Below the pieces are notes generated by a model that worked only from the letters and a program-made list of their open reading frames with translations, was not told the DNA's origin and ran no database searches. A program made the translations under genes and the position numbers. From Vibrio tubiashii (GTDB lineage: Bacteria > Pseudomonadota > Gammaproteobacteria > Enterobacterales > Vibrionaceae), in assembly GCA_000775715.1 (NCBI GenBank), contig JRWQ01000017.1, positions 62,001 through 126,000 of the forward strand: a stretch of DNA of 64,000 nucleotides, read 5' to 3'. Below, one piece after another: positions 17,994 to 28,190 of the stretch (the stretch's first letter is position 1; every line of letters starts with the position of its first letter).

Positions 17994-19283
17994 TTACTTC
18001 TCTTGCTCGCGGGCAATTGCGCGGTAGCCGATATCGTTGCGGTGGAACATACCGTTCCAGCTAACTTGCTTAGCGAGTGCGTAAGCTTGCTGCTGCGCTT
18101 CAGAAACACTATTTCCTAGTGCTGTCGCACATAGTACGCGGCCACCGTTTGTGACAACTTCACCTGATGCGTTATTTGTTGTGCCAGCGTGGAAGATTTT
18201 TTGGCCTTCAACTTCTTCTGCTGGTAGAGAAATGACGTCACCTTTTGCGTAATCTGCAGGGTAACCGCCTGCGGCTAGAACGACACCGATAGATGCGCGT
18301 GGGTCCCATTTAGATTCCGCTTCATCGAGCTTCTCATCGATTGCCATTAGACACAGTTCCACCAGATCAGATTCCATACGCATCATGATAGGTTGGGTCT
18401 CTGGGTCACCGAAGCGGCAGTTGTATTCGATAACTTTTGGTGTACCGTCTTTATCGATCATCAGGCCAGCGTACAGGAACCCAGTGTAAGGGTGGCCTTC
18501 CGCATCCATACCACGCACAGTTGGGTAGATAACCTCTTCAAGGATACGTTCGTGGATTTCAGGGGTAACAACAGGCGCCGGTGAGTATGCACCCATACCG
18601 CCAGTGTTAGGGCCAGTATCTTTGTCGCCAACGCGTTTGTGGTCTTGGCTGGTTGCCATTGGCAGAACGCTCTGTCCATCAACCATCACGATGAAGCTCG
18701 CCTCTTCGCCGTCGAGGAACTCTTCGATAACAACGCGGCTACCAGCTTCACCAAACGCATTGCCTGCTAGCATGTCTTTGATTGCGTTTTCCGCTTCTTC
18801 CAGAGTCATCGCAACGATAACGCCTTTACCTGCTGCTAGGCCATCTGCTTTAACAACGATTGGTGCGCCCTGTTCACGAACGTAAGCCAGTGCAGGCTCT
18901 ATTTCAGTGAAGTTAGCGTAAGCCGCTGTTGGGATGTTGTGGCGCGCTAGGAAGTCTTTAGTGAAAGCTTTAGAGCCTTCTAGCTGAGCGGCTGCCTGTG
19001 TCGGGCCAAAGATTGGTAGATTTGCTTCACGGAACGCATCAACCACACCGATAACCAGTGGCGCTTCAGGGCCAACAATGGTTAGTTCGATTTGCTTCTC
19101 TTTAGCGAAAGCAACCAGTTCAGAGATGCTCTCAACACCGATGTTCACGTTCTCAAGCTTCGGTTCAAGAGCAGTACCTGCGTTGCCTGGTGCAATGAAT
19201 ACTGTTTCAACGTTTGGGTTTTGCGCCGCTTTCCAGCCTAGTGCATGTTCACGACCGCCTGAACCAATGATTAAAACTCGCAT
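17994..19283 (-). CDS. purD: Phosphoribosylamine--glycine ligase (GAR synthetase)
   Basis: Second step of purine synthesis: joins glycine to phosphoribosylamine with ATP. The 429-residue ATP-grasp protein begins MRVLIIGSGGREHALGWKA and has VVKADGLAAGKGVIVA and EYNCRFGDPETQ, all family hallmarks. It lies downstream of purH on the same strand. The 109-bp gap carries a GAGT-family hairpin. Confidence 0.97.
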   Translation of the reverse strand: MRVLIIGSGGREHALGWKAAQNPNVETVFIAPGNAGTALEPKLENVNIGVESISELVAFAKEKQIELTIVGPEAPLVIGVVDAFREANLPIFGPTQAAAQLEGSKAFTKDFLARHNIPTAAYANFTEIEPALAYVREQGAPIVVKADGLAAGKGVIVAMTLEEAENAIKDMLAGNAFGEAGSRVVIEEFLDGEEASFIVMVDGQSVLPMATSQDHKRVGDKDTGPNTGGMGAYSPAPVVTPEIHERILEEVIYPTVRGMDAEGHPYTGFLYAGLMIDKDGTPKVIEYNCRFGDPETQPIMMRMESDLVELCLMAIDEKLDEAESKWDPRASIGVVLAAGGYPADYAKGDVISLPAEEVEGQKIFHAGTTNNASGEVVTNGGRVLCATALGNSVSEAQQQAYALAKQVSWNGMFHRNDIGYRAIAREQEK

Positions 19284-19312
19284 ATTAAAAATTCCTTAAA
19301 CAAAATTGGTTA

Positions 19313-19391
19313 GCTTCGAGTCGAGAGTTGCGAGTTGTTCTATTTGACAGAACTCGCTACTCTCCACTTGCGCGAAGCGCTCTCGCCTCTT
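19313..19391 (-). repeat. GAGT-family repeat with hairpin between purH and purD
   Basis: GAGAGTTGCGAGTT (19323-19336) pairs with AACTCGCTACTCTC (19351-19364), 13 of 14 matched. Flanking words GCTTCGAGTCGAG and GCGCGAAGCGC extend the element, which would lie inside the purHD transcript. Confidence 0.6.
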
Positions 19392-19392
19392 T

Positions 19393-20985
19393 CTAGTGGC
19401 GGAAGTGACGCATACCTGTAAAGATCATCGCCATGTCGTGTTCGTCAGCCGCTGCGATAACTTCGTCATCACGCATAGAGCCACCTGGCTGAATAACACA
19501 CTTGATGCCCGCTTCTGCTGCCGCGTCGATACCATCACGGAATGGGAAGAATGCATCTGATGCCATTACACAGCCTTCAACTTGTAGACCTTCGTCTGCG
19601 GCTTTGATGCCTGCGATCTTAGCTGAGTAAACGCGGCTCATTTGACCTGCGCCAACACCAATAGTCATATCACCCTTAGAGTAAACAATCGCATTTGATT
19701 TAACGTATTTAGCTACTTTCCAGCAGAATAGAGCGTCTTTTAGCTCCTCCTCGGTAGGCTGGCGCTTAGAAACCACTTTCAGGTTATCTAGGCTTACCAT
19801 ACCTTGGTCACGGTCTTGAACCAGTAGGCCGCCGTTAACACGCTTAACGTCAAAGCCAGTTGTCTTAGTTGACCACTGGCCACACTCTAGTAGGCGAACA
19901 TTTTTCTTCGCAGCAACAACCTCTACCGCCTCAGCAGATACAGATGGCGCGATAATCACTTCAACGAATTGACGCTCAACGATAGCCGTTGCCGTTTCGG
20001 CGTCTAGCTCTTGGTTGAATGCGATAATGCCGCCAAATGCTGACGTTGGGTCTGTTTTGTATGCACGGTCGTATGCTTCAAGAATGTTGTTACCTAGTGC
20101 AACACCACATGGATTTGCGTGCTTAACGATGACACATGCTGGCTCATCAAACTCTTTAACACACTCAAGTGCTGCATCAGTGTCAGCGATGTTGTTGTAA
20201 GAAAGGGCTTTACCTTGGATTTGGCGTGCCGTTGAAACAGAGGCTTCTTCTGGATTTGCTTCTACGTAGAAAGCTGCTGCTTGGTGGCTGTTCTCACCGT
20301 AGCGCATGTCTTGCTTCTTCTCGAACTGTTGGTTGAACGTGCGTGGGAACTTAGACTCTTCGTCACCCTCTTTGTTCTCACCGTAAGATGGAACCATAGT
20401 GCCGAAGTAGTTAGCGATCATACCGTCATAAGAGGCTGTGTGCTCAAATGCGGCGATAGCTAGGTCGAAGCGAGTGTCTAGGGTAAGAGACTTGTCGTTA
20501 GCGTCCATCTCAGCGATAACACGGTCGTAGTCGCTAGCGTTAACAACAATCGTCACATCTTTGTGGTTTTTCGCTGCAGAGCGAACCATCGTTGGACCAC
20601 CGATATCGATGTTTTCAACCGCATCAGCTAAAGTACAACCCTCTTTTGCTACCGTTTCAGCAAATGGATATAGGTTTACAACCACCATGTCGATAGGGTT
20701 GATACCATGCTTTTGCATAACTTCGTCATCTTGACCACGACGACCTAGCACACCACCGTGTACTTTAGGGTGAAGAGTCTTAACACGACCGTCCATCATT
20801 TCTGGGAAACCAGTGTAATCTGATACCTCAGTTACTGAGATGCCTTTTTCTGCCAGTAGGCGAGCAGTACCGCCAGTTGAAAGAATATCAACACCACGGT
20901 TAGCAAGAGCTTGGGCAAATTCAACAATACCAGTTTTGTCTGATACGCTGATCAGTGCGCGGCGAATAGGACGAGCGTTAGTCAT
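19393..20985 (-). CDS. purH: Bifunctional AICAR transformylase / IMP cyclohydrolase
   Basis: Catalyses the last two steps of IMP synthesis. The 530-residue protein has the MGS-like IMP cyclohydrolase domain at the N-terminus ([17 protein letters not shown], then [12 protein letters not shown]) and the transformylase domain with MRYGENSHQ and [10 protein letters not shown] (catalytic Lys-His). It ends FTGMRHFRH, as usual. It is the first gene of purHD; a PurR-like operator lies about 200 bp upstream. Confidence 0.97.
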   Translation of the reverse strand: MTNARPIRRALISVSDKTGIVEFAQALANRGVDILSTGGTARLLAEKGISVTEVSDYTGFPEMMDGRVKTLHPKVHGGVLGRRGQDDEVMQKHGINPIDMVVVNLYPFAETVAKEGCTLADAVENIDIGGPTMVRSAAKNHKDVTIVVNASDYDRVIAEMDANDKSLTLDTRFDLAIAAFEHTASYDGMIANYFGTMVPSYGENKEGDEESKFPRTFNQQFEKKQDMRYGENSHQAAAFYVEANPEEASVSTARQIQGKALSYNNIADTDAALECVKEFDEPACVIVKHANPCGVALGNNILEAYDRAYKTDPTSAFGGIIAFNQELDAETATAIVERQFVEVIIAPSVSAEAVEVVAAKKNVRLLECGQWSTKTTGFDVKRVNGGLLVQDRDQGMVSLDNLKVVSKRQPTEEELKDALFCWKVAKYVKSNAIVYSKGDMTIGVGAGQMSRVYSAKIAGIKAADEGLQVEGCVMASDAFFPFRDGIDAAAEAGIKCVIQPGGSMRDDEVIAAADEHDMAMIFTGMRHFRH

Positions 20986-21185
20986 GCTTCCATTTCCTCA
21001 AAGTCACAGAGTTAGTACATAAATAAAGATGTTTGCCAAAAATGAACTTGTTCTTATGCTAGGTATTATTCGAAGCGATAAGATATTGGCCAGTTTTGGT
21101 AAAGACCTTTGCACCATGTGGTGGTGATAAAGTAGTCTCTGATTTTGATGGCGCACATTCTAACTAATTTATTACAAAAAAGCTC

Positions 21186-21201
21186 GCGCAATCGTTTGGC
21201 A
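21186..21201 (-). promoter_or_regulatory. PurR-type operator upstream of purHD
   Basis: CGCAATCGTTTG (21187-21198) matches 11 of 12 central bases of the E. coli PurR box (ACGCAAACGTTTGCGT). It lies in the purH/zntR divergent region, 200 bp before purH. Repression by PurR is established for E. coli purHD. Confidence 0.6.
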
Positions 21202-21270
21202 TCTCAAAAGTAATTGTGAAAAGCATGAGTTTAGGCTCTAAACGTAACGAAACAGTTAATAGGAAAAGTT

Positions 21271-21714
21271 ATGTTCCAGATCGGTGAATTGGCTAAGCGG
21301 TGCAACGTTACCGCAGACACACTACGATTTTATGAAAAGAATCATTTAATTAAGCCTGCGGGTCGCAGTGATTCTGGCTATCGTCTTTATAATGAAGATA
21401 ATCAGCGCCAGGTGCATTTCATTCTTAAATCGAAACAGTTGGGCTTAAGCTTGGATGAAATTCGCGAGTTATTAGAGATAAAGTTAGAAGCAACAGAGCA
21501 TAGCTGCGCAGAAGTGAAAGCGATAACGAGCACTAAGTTGTCGGTCATTGATGGTAAGATCAGTGAACTGAAGCGAATTCGTACTGCACTGAAGAAGATT
21601 AACGATGCGTGTTGTGGTCACATAGATGATAATGCGAGCCACTGTTCAATTTTAGGTGCACTTGAGAGCGACGCACATCAAGACTCTTGTTGTGATACAG
21701 AAAAGGGCGCTTAG
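21271..21714 (+). CDS. zntR: Zn(2+)-responsive MerR-family regulator ZntR
   Basis: The 147-residue protein has a MerR HTH (FQIGELAKRCNVTADTLRFYEK), a coiled-coil dimer helix, and the zinc-sensing residues Cys79, Cys114/Cys115, His117 and Cys125, close to the E. coli ZntR set. ZntR activates the zinc-exporting ATPase zntA, which is not in the window. It is divergent from purH. Its stop overlaps the convergent diguanylate cyclase stop by 4 bp. Confidence 0.87.
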   Translation: MFQIGELAKRCNVTADTLRFYEKNHLIKPAGRSDSGYRLYNEDNQRQVHFILKSKQLGLSLDEIRELLEIKLEATEHSCAEVKAITSTKLSVIDGKISELKRIRTALKKINDACCGHIDDNASHCSILGALESDAHQDSCCDTEKGA

Positions 21715-22691
21715 GAGGCGCGGCGGATATTGGCTTTAAGCTCTGTGGTCGATTTGATATCAGGCAAGTTCTCATAGTAGAGCGTGACTTGATTGCGTCC
21801 GGTCTGCTTGGAGTAATACATGGCCTTATCTGACTGAACTAATAACTCACGTACCGAAGACACATGGTTGTTAAGCTCCGCAATGCCAATACTCACTGTC
21901 GGTAGAATAATGTGCTCATCAACACGACAAGGGGTGGTTTCAATTGAGTGACGAATGCGCTCTGCAATGTCATAAGCTTGGATTGCATTGGTACGTGAAA
22001 GCACAATACCAAATTCTTCCCCGCCAAGACGGCCGATATAATCGCAAGAGCGGATCAAACCTTGGCAAATTTTTGCAACCTGTACAATAACTTCGTCGCC
22101 CGATAAGTGGCCTACTTGGTCATTGATCTCTTTGAAGTGGTCAATATCAACCATCAAGCAAGAGAGGTGTTGCTGTTCGGGAGCATCAAAATCACGCTCT
22201 AACCTAAGCATAAAGGCGCGTCGGTTTAGGATTCCGGTGAGTTCATCAGTCTCGGCAAGTTTTTTCAGTTCGACTTGATGCAGGTGAGCACTGGTGACTT
22301 CTTTCTCTTGCCACAGAACATACTTCACCCCACTTGAGAGGGTAATTGGCTTAAGAATAGCTTCGAACCAGCGCTCATCTTGCTCATTTGCAGCTTCCAG
22401 CTCTTCGATAGAGAGTAGTAACTGCTGGCAAGGCGTCATTGAGTATTGAAGTGTTTGACGCTGACCTGTTGTTAAGGCTTTTTGGCAGTGCAGTTGGAGT
22501 GCTTGCGCTATATCGTCAGGTAAGATTTCATCGAGTGAACGATTGAGGTATCTATCAGTAGCGTTTAGGGCTGATGGGTTTGCTTCACCAAAGCTATCAA
22601 CGATTTGCCCATGCTCATCGATGATCAACAGGCGATCAGGTAGCTCGCGGAGCATAAGACTCAGCCACTCATCCCTTTGCATATCAACCAT
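21711..22691 (-). CDS. Diguanylate cyclase with N-terminal PAS-like domain
   Basis: Makes cyclic di-GMP. Of the 326 residues, about 10-130 form a PAS-like sensor (LLIIDEHGQIVDSFGEANPSAL) and about 145-305 the GGDEF domain with active-site GGEEF. An RSCD motif lies exactly five residues before it, an intact inhibitory I-site. No signal peptide or membrane helix is seen, so it is cytoplasmic. It is probably active; the PAS ligand is unknown. Confidence 0.9.
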   Translation of the reverse strand: MVDMQRDEWLSLMLRELPDRLLIIDEHGQIVDSFGEANPSALNATDRYLNRSLDEILPDDIAQALQLHCQKALTTGQRQTLQYSMTPCQQLLLSIEELEAANEQDERWFEAILKPITLSSGVKYVLWQEKEVTSAHLHQVELKKLAETDELTGILNRRAFMLRLERDFDAPEQQHLSCLMVDIDHFKEINDQVGHLSGDEVIVQVAKICQGLIRSCDYIGRLGGEEFGIVLSRTNAIQAYDIAERIRHSIETTPCRVDEHIILPTVSIGIAELNNHVSSVRELLVQSDKAMYYSKQTGRNQVTLYYENLPDIKSTTELKANIRRAS

Positions 22692-22806
22692 ATGGATTAA
22701 TCCAAACCTAAACGTAATTGGTTATTATATCGACCACATTACTCTTCGCAATCGTAATAGATCACATTATGTTGAATACTTGTGCAACTAACAGCATTTT
22801 ATAAAA

Positions 22807-22836
22807 AAGCCGAGCTTACTTGCGTAAACTCGGCTT
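22807..22836 (-). terminator. Terminator after fis
   Basis: Stem AAGCCGAG / CTCGGCTT extended by TTAC/GTAA pairs. On the minus strand it is followed by a run of T. It lies 28 bp after the fis stop. Confidence 0.88.
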
Positions 22837-22863
22837 CCTAAATTCAAAATAGAGTATGAATGA

Positions 22864-23160
22864 TTAGTTCATGCCGTACTTTTTAAGTTTCTTACGAAGA
22901 GTACCGCGGTTGATGCCCATCATAGTTGCTGCGCGAGTTTGGTTACCGCGAGTGTACTGCATGATGGTATCTAGTAATGGCTGTTCAACTTCAGCTAGAA
23001 CTAATTCATATAGTTCTGTTACTTCTTGGCCGTTTAGTTGAGCCAAGTAGTTTTTAAGAGACGCTTTAACAGAGTCACGTAATGGCTTCTGAGTAATCTG
23101 GTCCTGTGACGTTACTGTAGTTACTGTTAATGCTTCTGAAGTCAGATTTTGTTCGAACAT
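22864..23160 (-). CDS. fis: DNA-binding protein Fis
   Basis: Fis is a growth-phase nucleoid protein that bends DNA and activates rRNA promoters. The 98-residue protein ends in the nearly invariant helix-turn-helix [30 protein letters not shown] C-terminus. It follows dusB on the same strand after 73 bp, the conserved gammaproteobacterial dusB-fis order. Confidence 0.98.
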   Translation of the reverse strand: MFEQNLTSEALTVTTVTSQDQITQKPLRDSVKASLKNYLAQLNGQEVTELYELVLAEVEQPLLDTIMQYTRGNQTRAATMMGINRGTLRKKLKKYGMN

Positions 23161-23233
23161 ATTCGGTCTAGCTCTTCTCTTAATTATGATGCAACGTTAT
23201 AGCCGCCATATTTGAAGCCTTAGCTTCAAGTAT

Positions 23234-24196
23234 TTAGGCTAAATCAAAGTAACCCTCTAACGCTTCTAGCTGCAGCTCAGCTGCATCAATAGCGTTGAAG
23301 GTACGGCGAAACTCACTCGCTTGCTCATGCTCTTTTAGATACCAACCTACGTGCTTACGCACAATACGTGGGCCTAAATACTCTCCATAGAACTCATGGA
23401 GTGCATTTACATGACCAAGCAGGATGTCTTTCACTTCCGAGTAAGGAAGATCAGGCATTGTGGTGCCGTTTTCCAAAAAGTGTTGGATTTCCTGAAAAAT
23501 CCACGGACGACCTTGGGCAGGTCGTCCAATCATTAAAGCGTCTGCACCGGTATACTCCAGTACATGCTTTGCTTTCTCTGGGCTATCGATATCACCGTTA
23601 GCAATAACCGGAATCGAGATAGCTTGCTTAACCGCTTTAATGCTGTCGTATTCGGCCTCACCTTTGTACATACACGCTTTTGTTCTGCCATGCAGAGCAA
23701 GAGCTTGAATGCCGCAGTCTTCGGCTAATTTAGCGATTTGAACACAGTTTTTATTGTCTGTATCCCAGCCAGTACGGGTTTTTAGTGTCACTGGGACATC
23801 TACTGCGTTAACCACAGCCTCAAGGATATCTTTGATGATATCTGGGTACTGAAGTAGGGCAGAACCGGCTAGCTTCTTATTCACTTTTTTGGCTGGACAG
23901 CCCATGTTGATATCGATGATTTGCGCACCGTTTTCAACACTGAACTGAGCAGCGTCGGCCATCAGTTGTGGATCAGCGCCCGCAATCTGTACAGAACGAA
24001 TGCCCGATTCGCCTTCATGTACCATGCGTTGCTTCGATTTAGATGTTTTCCATAGCTTTGGGTTTGATGACATCATTTCACTGACGGCCATACCCGCACC
24101 ATAGCGGAGACACAACTCACGAAAGGGTCTATCTGTCACACCAGCCATAGGGGCAACGATGAGATTATTCTTAAGTTGGTAAGTTCCGATTTTCAA
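23234..24196 (-). CDS. dusB: tRNA-dihydrouridine synthase B
   Basis: Flavoenzyme that reduces uridine to dihydrouridine in tRNA. From a TTG at 24196 it has 320 residues (E. coli 321) and starts [11 protein letters not shown] like the family. An ATG six codons upstream (24214) lies inside an ERIC repeat and has no ribosome-binding site, whereas TTG is preceded by AAGGG from the ERIC end. Motifs are [21 protein letters not shown] with the active-site Cys, and GRPAQGRPW. It is upstream of fis; prmA precedes it. Confidence 0.95.
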   Translation of the reverse strand: MKIGTYQLKNNLIVAPMAGVTDRPFRELCLRYGAGMAVSEMMSSNPKLWKTSKSKQRMVHEGESGIRSVQIAGADPQLMADAAQFSVENGAQIIDINMGCPAKKVNKKLAGSALLQYPDIIKDILEAVVNAVDVPVTLKTRTGWDTDNKNCVQIAKLAEDCGIQALALHGRTKACMYKGEAEYDSIKAVKQAISIPVIANGDIDSPEKAKHVLEYTGADALMIGRPAQGRPWIFQEIQHFLENGTTMPDLPYSEVKDILLGHVNALHEFYGEYLGPRIVRKHVGWYLKEHEQASEFRRTFNAIDAAELQLEALEGYFDLA

Positions 24197-24202
24197 AACA
24201 CC

Positions 24203-24330
24203 TATACCCTTCATTCTTGAATCTGCAGCTTTGTTAACTGCGCCAATTCATCCTAATCACATAGCACACCTATGCTCATAGGATTGAATTGTCTTGTTGC
24301 CGTGCTGCAACTCCAATTATTTTGGGTATA
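24203..24330. repeat. ERIC element (128 bp) at the dusB start
   Basis: Imperfect palindrome bounded by TATACCC and GGGTATA. Its core on the minus strand resembles the ERIC core (GAGCATAG...CTATGTGA). It is nearly identical to 32902-33030. On the minus strand its end GAATGAAGGGTATA carries the likely dusB ribosome-binding site. Confidence 0.87.
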
Positions 24331-24461
24331 TCACAGTTCTGACTAGCAAGGGCGCGCATTTTACGCATTTTTTTACGCTGTGAAAAGACTAATATTTGAG
24401 CATTTACAATTTGTTTCTGTAAAATGCCCAAAAATCAGTCAATTAACTCGCAAAGTCTTGT

Positions 24462-25349
24462 CTAGCCTTGTTTTCGGCCAGAGATACGACACCATTCGCT
24501 TTGCTCTTTGATAGGCTCGATATGAAACTCGTCACGATAATAGTTGGCAACATCTTCTGCTTGCGTATCAAGCACACCAGACATCGCTAGTTCACCGTTT
24601 GGTTTCACCAATGATTGGATGATCGAGGATAGTTCGCGCAGTGGACCCGCTAAGATGTTCGCCACCACAACGTCGGCGATCAGGCCCTCAGGCTGATCTT
24701 GAGGAAGAAAAACTTCTAGTTTGTCAGCAACGCCATTGCGCTCGGCGTTGTCTTTTGAAGCCAGCAGTGCTTGTGGATCAATATCGATGCCGATGACTTT
24801 TTCTGCGCCAAGCTTAATTGCTGCGATCGCCAAAATACCTGAACCACAACCAAAATCGATAACGGTTTTTCCTGAAAGGTCTAAACCTTCGAGCCATTCA
24901 AGGCATAGAGCGGTGGTTGGGTGAGTACCAGTACCAAACGCAAGGCCTGGGTCGAGCATCACATTAACGGCATCTGGCTCAGGAATTTCACGCCAGCTCG
25001 GGCAAATCCACAAACGCTCGCCAAACTTCATCGGGTGGAAGTTATCCATCCACTCGCGTTCCCAGTCTTTGTCTTCCAACTGTTCGACCTTGTAGGCGAA
25101 GCCATCCGTCAGAAGGCCACTGAGTTTGGTTTGTTCAATGATGAAGTTGGTATCTGCCTCTGCATCATATAGTGCGAGGATATCTGTATCACCCCAAAGA
25201 CGAGTTTCACCAGGCAAAGGTTCGAATACAGGCGTATCTTGCGCGTCTAAGAAGGTGACAGACAGCGCTCCAGTCTCTTCCATGAGCATGTCGCCGATCT
25301 GTTCAGCGTTTTCATTGGTCGCATTGAGTTTGATTTGAATCCAAGGCAT
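24462..25349 (-). CDS. prmA: Ribosomal protein L11 methyltransferase
   Basis: Trimethylates L11 using SAM. The 295-residue protein starts [20 protein letters not shown] (the L11-binding N-terminal domain) and has [15 protein letters not shown] and the SAM motif [15 protein letters not shown]. It precedes dusB-fis, as in E. coli. The ERIC element and a likely promoter region separate it from dusB. Confidence 0.97.
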   Translation of the reverse strand: MPWIQIKLNATNENAEQIGDMLMEETGALSVTFLDAQDTPVFEPLPGETRLWGDTDILALYDAEADTNFIIEQTKLSGLLTDGFAYKVEQLEDKDWEREWMDNFHPMKFGERLWICPSWREIPEPDAVNVMLDPGLAFGTGTHPTTALCLEWLEGLDLSGKTVIDFGCGSGILAIAAIKLGAEKVIGIDIDPQALLASKDNAERNGVADKLEVFLPQDQPEGLIADVVVANILAGPLRELSSIIQSLVKPNGELAMSGVLDTQAEDVANYYRDEFHIEPIKEQSEWCRISGRKQG

Positions 25350-25440
25350 GAGTACGGGCTCTTTAGATTAATTGATAGGATTTGGCGCAGAGTGTAGCAG
25401 AAATCTGCGGGTTTATAGGTGAATAAATCAGCGAAAACAA

Positions 25441-25464
25441 AAATGCTCACCGAAGTGAGCATTT
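25441..25464 (-). terminator. Terminator of accBC
   Basis: Stem AAATGCTCAC / GTGAGCATTT with a 4-base loop; on the minus strand followed by TTTTG. It lies 52 bp after the accC stop. Confidence 0.85.
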
Positions 25465-25471
25465 AGGATTA

Positions 25472-25497
25472 GTTTCGAGAGAGGTAGCTTACTCTCG
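25472..25497. repeat. GAGT-family repeat after accC
   Basis: GTTTCGAGAG ... CTCTCG with a 6-bp inverted core (CGAGAG / CTCTCG), starting 18 bp past the accC stop. It is a diverged copy of the family seen at 5413 and 15291. Confidence 0.5.
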
Positions 25498-25515
25498 CCA
25501 CTCACAGCTTTAAGC

Positions 25516-26859
25516 TTATTGCAGGCCTAGCTTCTTCTCTAGGTAATGAATGTTGGCACCGCCGTGTTGGAAGTTCTCATCATTCATAATGCTCTCTTGA
25601 AGAGGAACGTTAGTCTTGATGCCTTCAACGATCATCTCACCCAGTGCGTTCTTCATACGAGCAATTGCCACATCGCGGTTTTCACCGAATGTGATTAGCT
25701 TACCAATCATTGAATCGTAGTGTGGTGGTACAGTGTAGCCCGTGTAGATATGTGACTCCCAGCGAACACCCATACCGCCTGGCGCGTGGAAGCGTTCGAT
25801 CTTACCTGGTGAAGGTAGGAAACGCACGGGATCTTCTGCGTTGATACGACACTCGATAGCATGGCCACGGATTTTAATGTCATCCTGAGTGAACGACAGA
25901 GGCTGACCTGCCGCTACACGTAATTGCTCTTTAATTAGGTCTACGCCCGTTACCATTTCAGTAACTGGATGCTCAACCTGAATACGCGTGTTCATCTCGA
26001 TGAAGTAGAATTCGCCGTTCTCGTATAGGAACTCGAAAGTACCTGCGCCACGGTAGCCAATTTCGACACATGCACGAGTACAACGTTCACCGATGTACTT
26101 ACGCATCTCTTCAGTAATACCAGGAGCCGGTGCTTCTTCTACCACCTTCTGGTGACGACGCTGCATAGAACAGTCACGTTCACCAAGATGGATCGCTCCG
26201 CCTTGACCGTCAGCAATGACTTGGACTTCAACGTGACGAGGGTTTTCTAGGAATTTTTCCATATAAACCATATCGTTGTTGAACGCCGCTTTAGCTTCAG
26301 CACGAGTCATTGCGATAGCTTCGACCAGTTCACCTTCGCTGCGAACCACGCGCATACCACGACCGCCGCCGCCGCCAGAGGCTTTAATAATCACTGGGTA
26401 GCCAATGCGTTTCGCGTGCGCTTTGTTTTTCTGCTCGTCGTTATCAAGTGGGCCATCAGAACCTGGAACACAAGGTACACCCGCTTTCTTCATCGCGGTG
26501 ATTGCAGAAACTTTGTCACCCATCATGCGGATGGTGTCAGCTTTAGGGCCAACAAAGATAAAGCCACTACGCTCAACTTGCTCAGCAAAATCAGCATTCT
26601 CTGACAGGAAGCCGTAACCTGGGTGGATTGCAACTGCGCCAGTGACTTCCGCAGCTGAGATGATACGCGGAATATTTAGGTAGCTGTCGATACCACGAGC
26701 AGGACCGATACAAATTGCTTCATCTGCAAGTAGTACGTGTTTTAGGTCACGGTCAGCAGTAGAGTGAACCGCTACTGTTTTGATGCCCAATTCTTTACAT
26801 GCGCGAAGAATACGAAGTGCGATTTCACCTCGGTTCGCGATGACTAATTTATCTAGCAT
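25516..26859 (-). CDS. accC: Acetyl-CoA carboxylase, biotin carboxylase subunit
   Basis: Carboxylates the biotin on AccB with ATP and bicarbonate, the first step of fatty acid synthesis. The 447-residue ATP-grasp protein starts [17 protein letters not shown] and has the Gly-rich ATP loop [23 protein letters not shown] and [14 protein letters not shown]. It follows accB by 15 bp in the usual accBC operon and matches the E. coli length (449). Confidence 0.98.
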   Translation of the reverse strand: MLDKLVIANRGEIALRILRACKELGIKTVAVHSTADRDLKHVLLADEAICIGPARGIDSYLNIPRIISAAEVTGAVAIHPGYGFLSENADFAEQVERSGFIFVGPKADTIRMMGDKVSAITAMKKAGVPCVPGSDGPLDNDEQKNKAHAKRIGYPVIIKASGGGGGRGMRVVRSEGELVEAIAMTRAEAKAAFNNDMVYMEKFLENPRHVEVQVIADGQGGAIHLGERDCSMQRRHQKVVEEAPAPGITEEMRKYIGERCTRACVEIGYRGAGTFEFLYENGEFYFIEMNTRIQVEHPVTEMVTGVDLIKEQLRVAAGQPLSFTQDDIKIRGHAIECRINAEDPVRFLPSPGKIERFHAPGGMGVRWESHIYTGYTVPPHYDSMIGKLITFGENRDVAIARMKNALGEMIVEGIKTNVPLQESIMNDENFQHGGANIHYLEKKLGLQ

Positions 26860-26874
26860 AAGAGAGAGCCTCGA

Positions 26875-27339
26875 TTATTCGATAACAACAAGTGGTTGGT
26901 CGAATTCAACTGGCTGGCCGTCTTCAACTAGGACAGCTGTTACTACGCCAGACTTGTCTGCTTCGATTTGGTTCATCATCTTCATTGCTTCAACGATACA
27001 TAGTGTGTCGCCAGCGTTTACAGATTGACCCACTTCGATGAATGATTTTGCGTCTGGGCTTGGAGAACGGTAGAAAGTACCGACCATTGGAGAAAGAACT
27101 TGGTGACCTGCTGGAGTTGCAGGAGCCGCTGCCGCTTCTGGTGCGGCTGCAGGAGCAGGTGCCGCCGCAGGAGCTGGCGCTGCTACAGGTGCAGGTGCTG
27201 CTGCGTAGTGTACAGGTGCTGGTGCTGCTGTACCATTACGGCTGATGCGTACCGACTCTTCACCTTCAGAGATCTCTAGCTCAGCAATGCCAGATTCTTC
27301 TACTAACTCGATAAGCTTCTTGATTTTACGGATATCCAT
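26875..27339 (-). CDS. accB: Acetyl-CoA carboxylase biotin carboxyl carrier protein
   Basis: Carries the biotin of acetyl-CoA carboxylase. From the ATG at 27339 ([20 protein letters not shown]) it has 154 residues. An upstream start at 27378 adds 13 unlikely residues. A long Ala-Pro linker (about 45-75) separates the N-terminal helix from the biotinyl domain with EAMKMMN, whose Lys is biotinylated by BirA (5894-6862). Confidence 0.97.
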   Translation of the reverse strand: MDIRKIKKLIELVEESGIAELEISEGEESVRISRNGTAAPAPVHYAAAPAPVAAPAPAAAPAPAAAPEAAAAPATPAGHQVLSPMVGTFYRSPSPDAKSFIEVGQSVNAGDTLCIVEAMKMMNQIEADKSGVVTAVLVEDGQPVEFDQPLVVIE

Positions 27340-27440
27340 TTTTTCTTTCTCTTTTATCTTGTGAATAAGACAGCTCAAAATGAGCTGCAGAGTGTTTGTA
27401 TACGTCGAGTGCCTCTAAACGGACCTCAACGCTAGTTGGG

Positions 27441-27890
27441 TTACTTTGCCTGCAGTTTTTTTATCGCTGCAGACAGAGCGAATTCGTACCCTTGTGCGCC
27501 AAGACCACATATCACGCCCTCTGCTTTATCTGAAAGATATGAGTGATGACGAAATGGTTCACGGGCATGCACATTGGATAAATGCACTTCGATAAATGGG
27601 ATGGCTACGCCAAGTAAAGCATCTCTCAATGCCACACTGGTGTGAGTAAATGCAGCCGGATTGATGATGATAAAATCAATTTGGTCATAAGCTGCATGTA
27701 TCGCTTCGATTAGCTCATATTCACGATTAGATTGAAGATGTTGAAGTTCAACATCAGCGTCATTAGCTTGCTTAGTTAAGGTGTCGATGATCTGCACTAA
27801 GGTTGAAGAACCATAATGTGCAGGCTCGCGTAGACCTAATAGGTTTAAATTTGGACCGTTTAAGACAAGAATGCGTGATTTTGCTGTCAT
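27441..27890 (-). CDS. aroQ: 3-dehydroquinate dehydratase, type II
   Basis: Third shikimate-pathway step. The 149-residue protein has the type II pattern: [15 protein letters not shown] at the N-terminus, [17 protein letters not shown] with the catalytic residues of the lid and active site, and [18 protein letters not shown]. It lies 102 bp upstream of accB, the common aroQ-accB-accC order, and may share a transcript. Confidence 0.97.
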   Translation of the reverse strand: MTAKSRILVLNGPNLNLLGLREPAHYGSSTLVQIIDTLTKQANDADVELQHLQSNREYELIEAIHAAYDQIDFIIINPAAFTHTSVALRDALLGVAIPFIEVHLSNVHAREPFRHHSYLSDKAEGVICGLGAQGYEFALSAAIKKLQAK

Positions 27891-28139
27891 TGTGCTGCCA
27901 TCTTCCTACTTCATGATATGAACTGGAATATTCCCATATTATCGCTGATTCAGCATGCGTTTTTTACCCAAAATAGCAGCGAATCTTTGAAATAGACCCA
28001 GATTATAGCTAATTCAGCGCATTTAGCAGCAATTTACTGGTCTAATCTCCCAGCATGGAGCTGTAAATTTGTAACCGAGATAACATTTTTCGTGCTAGAT
28101 ATGGCTTTAAAAGGGGGATGTTTTAAACGCTAAATAGAA
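27891..28139. other. Intergenic region between aroQ and the acs terminator
   Basis: About 250 bp with no coding potential. It must hold the aroQ promoter. I see no repeat or structured RNA signature. Confidence 0.4.
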
Positions 28140-28164
28140 AAACCGCCACACAAGGTGACGGTTT
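28140..28164 (-). terminator. Terminator after acs
   Basis: Stem AAACCGCCAC / GTGACGGTTT (one G-U pair in RNA) with a 5-base loop; on the minus strand followed by TTCTATTT. It lies 27 bp after the acs stop. Confidence 0.8.
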
Positions 28165-28190
28165 GAAGTGATTAAGTTGCGATTGAGGAA

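Noticed and set aside
24203..24330. Integron attC/VCR site
   Set aside because: The ends and core match ERIC elements, there is no integrase or cassette structure, and the copies are isolated.
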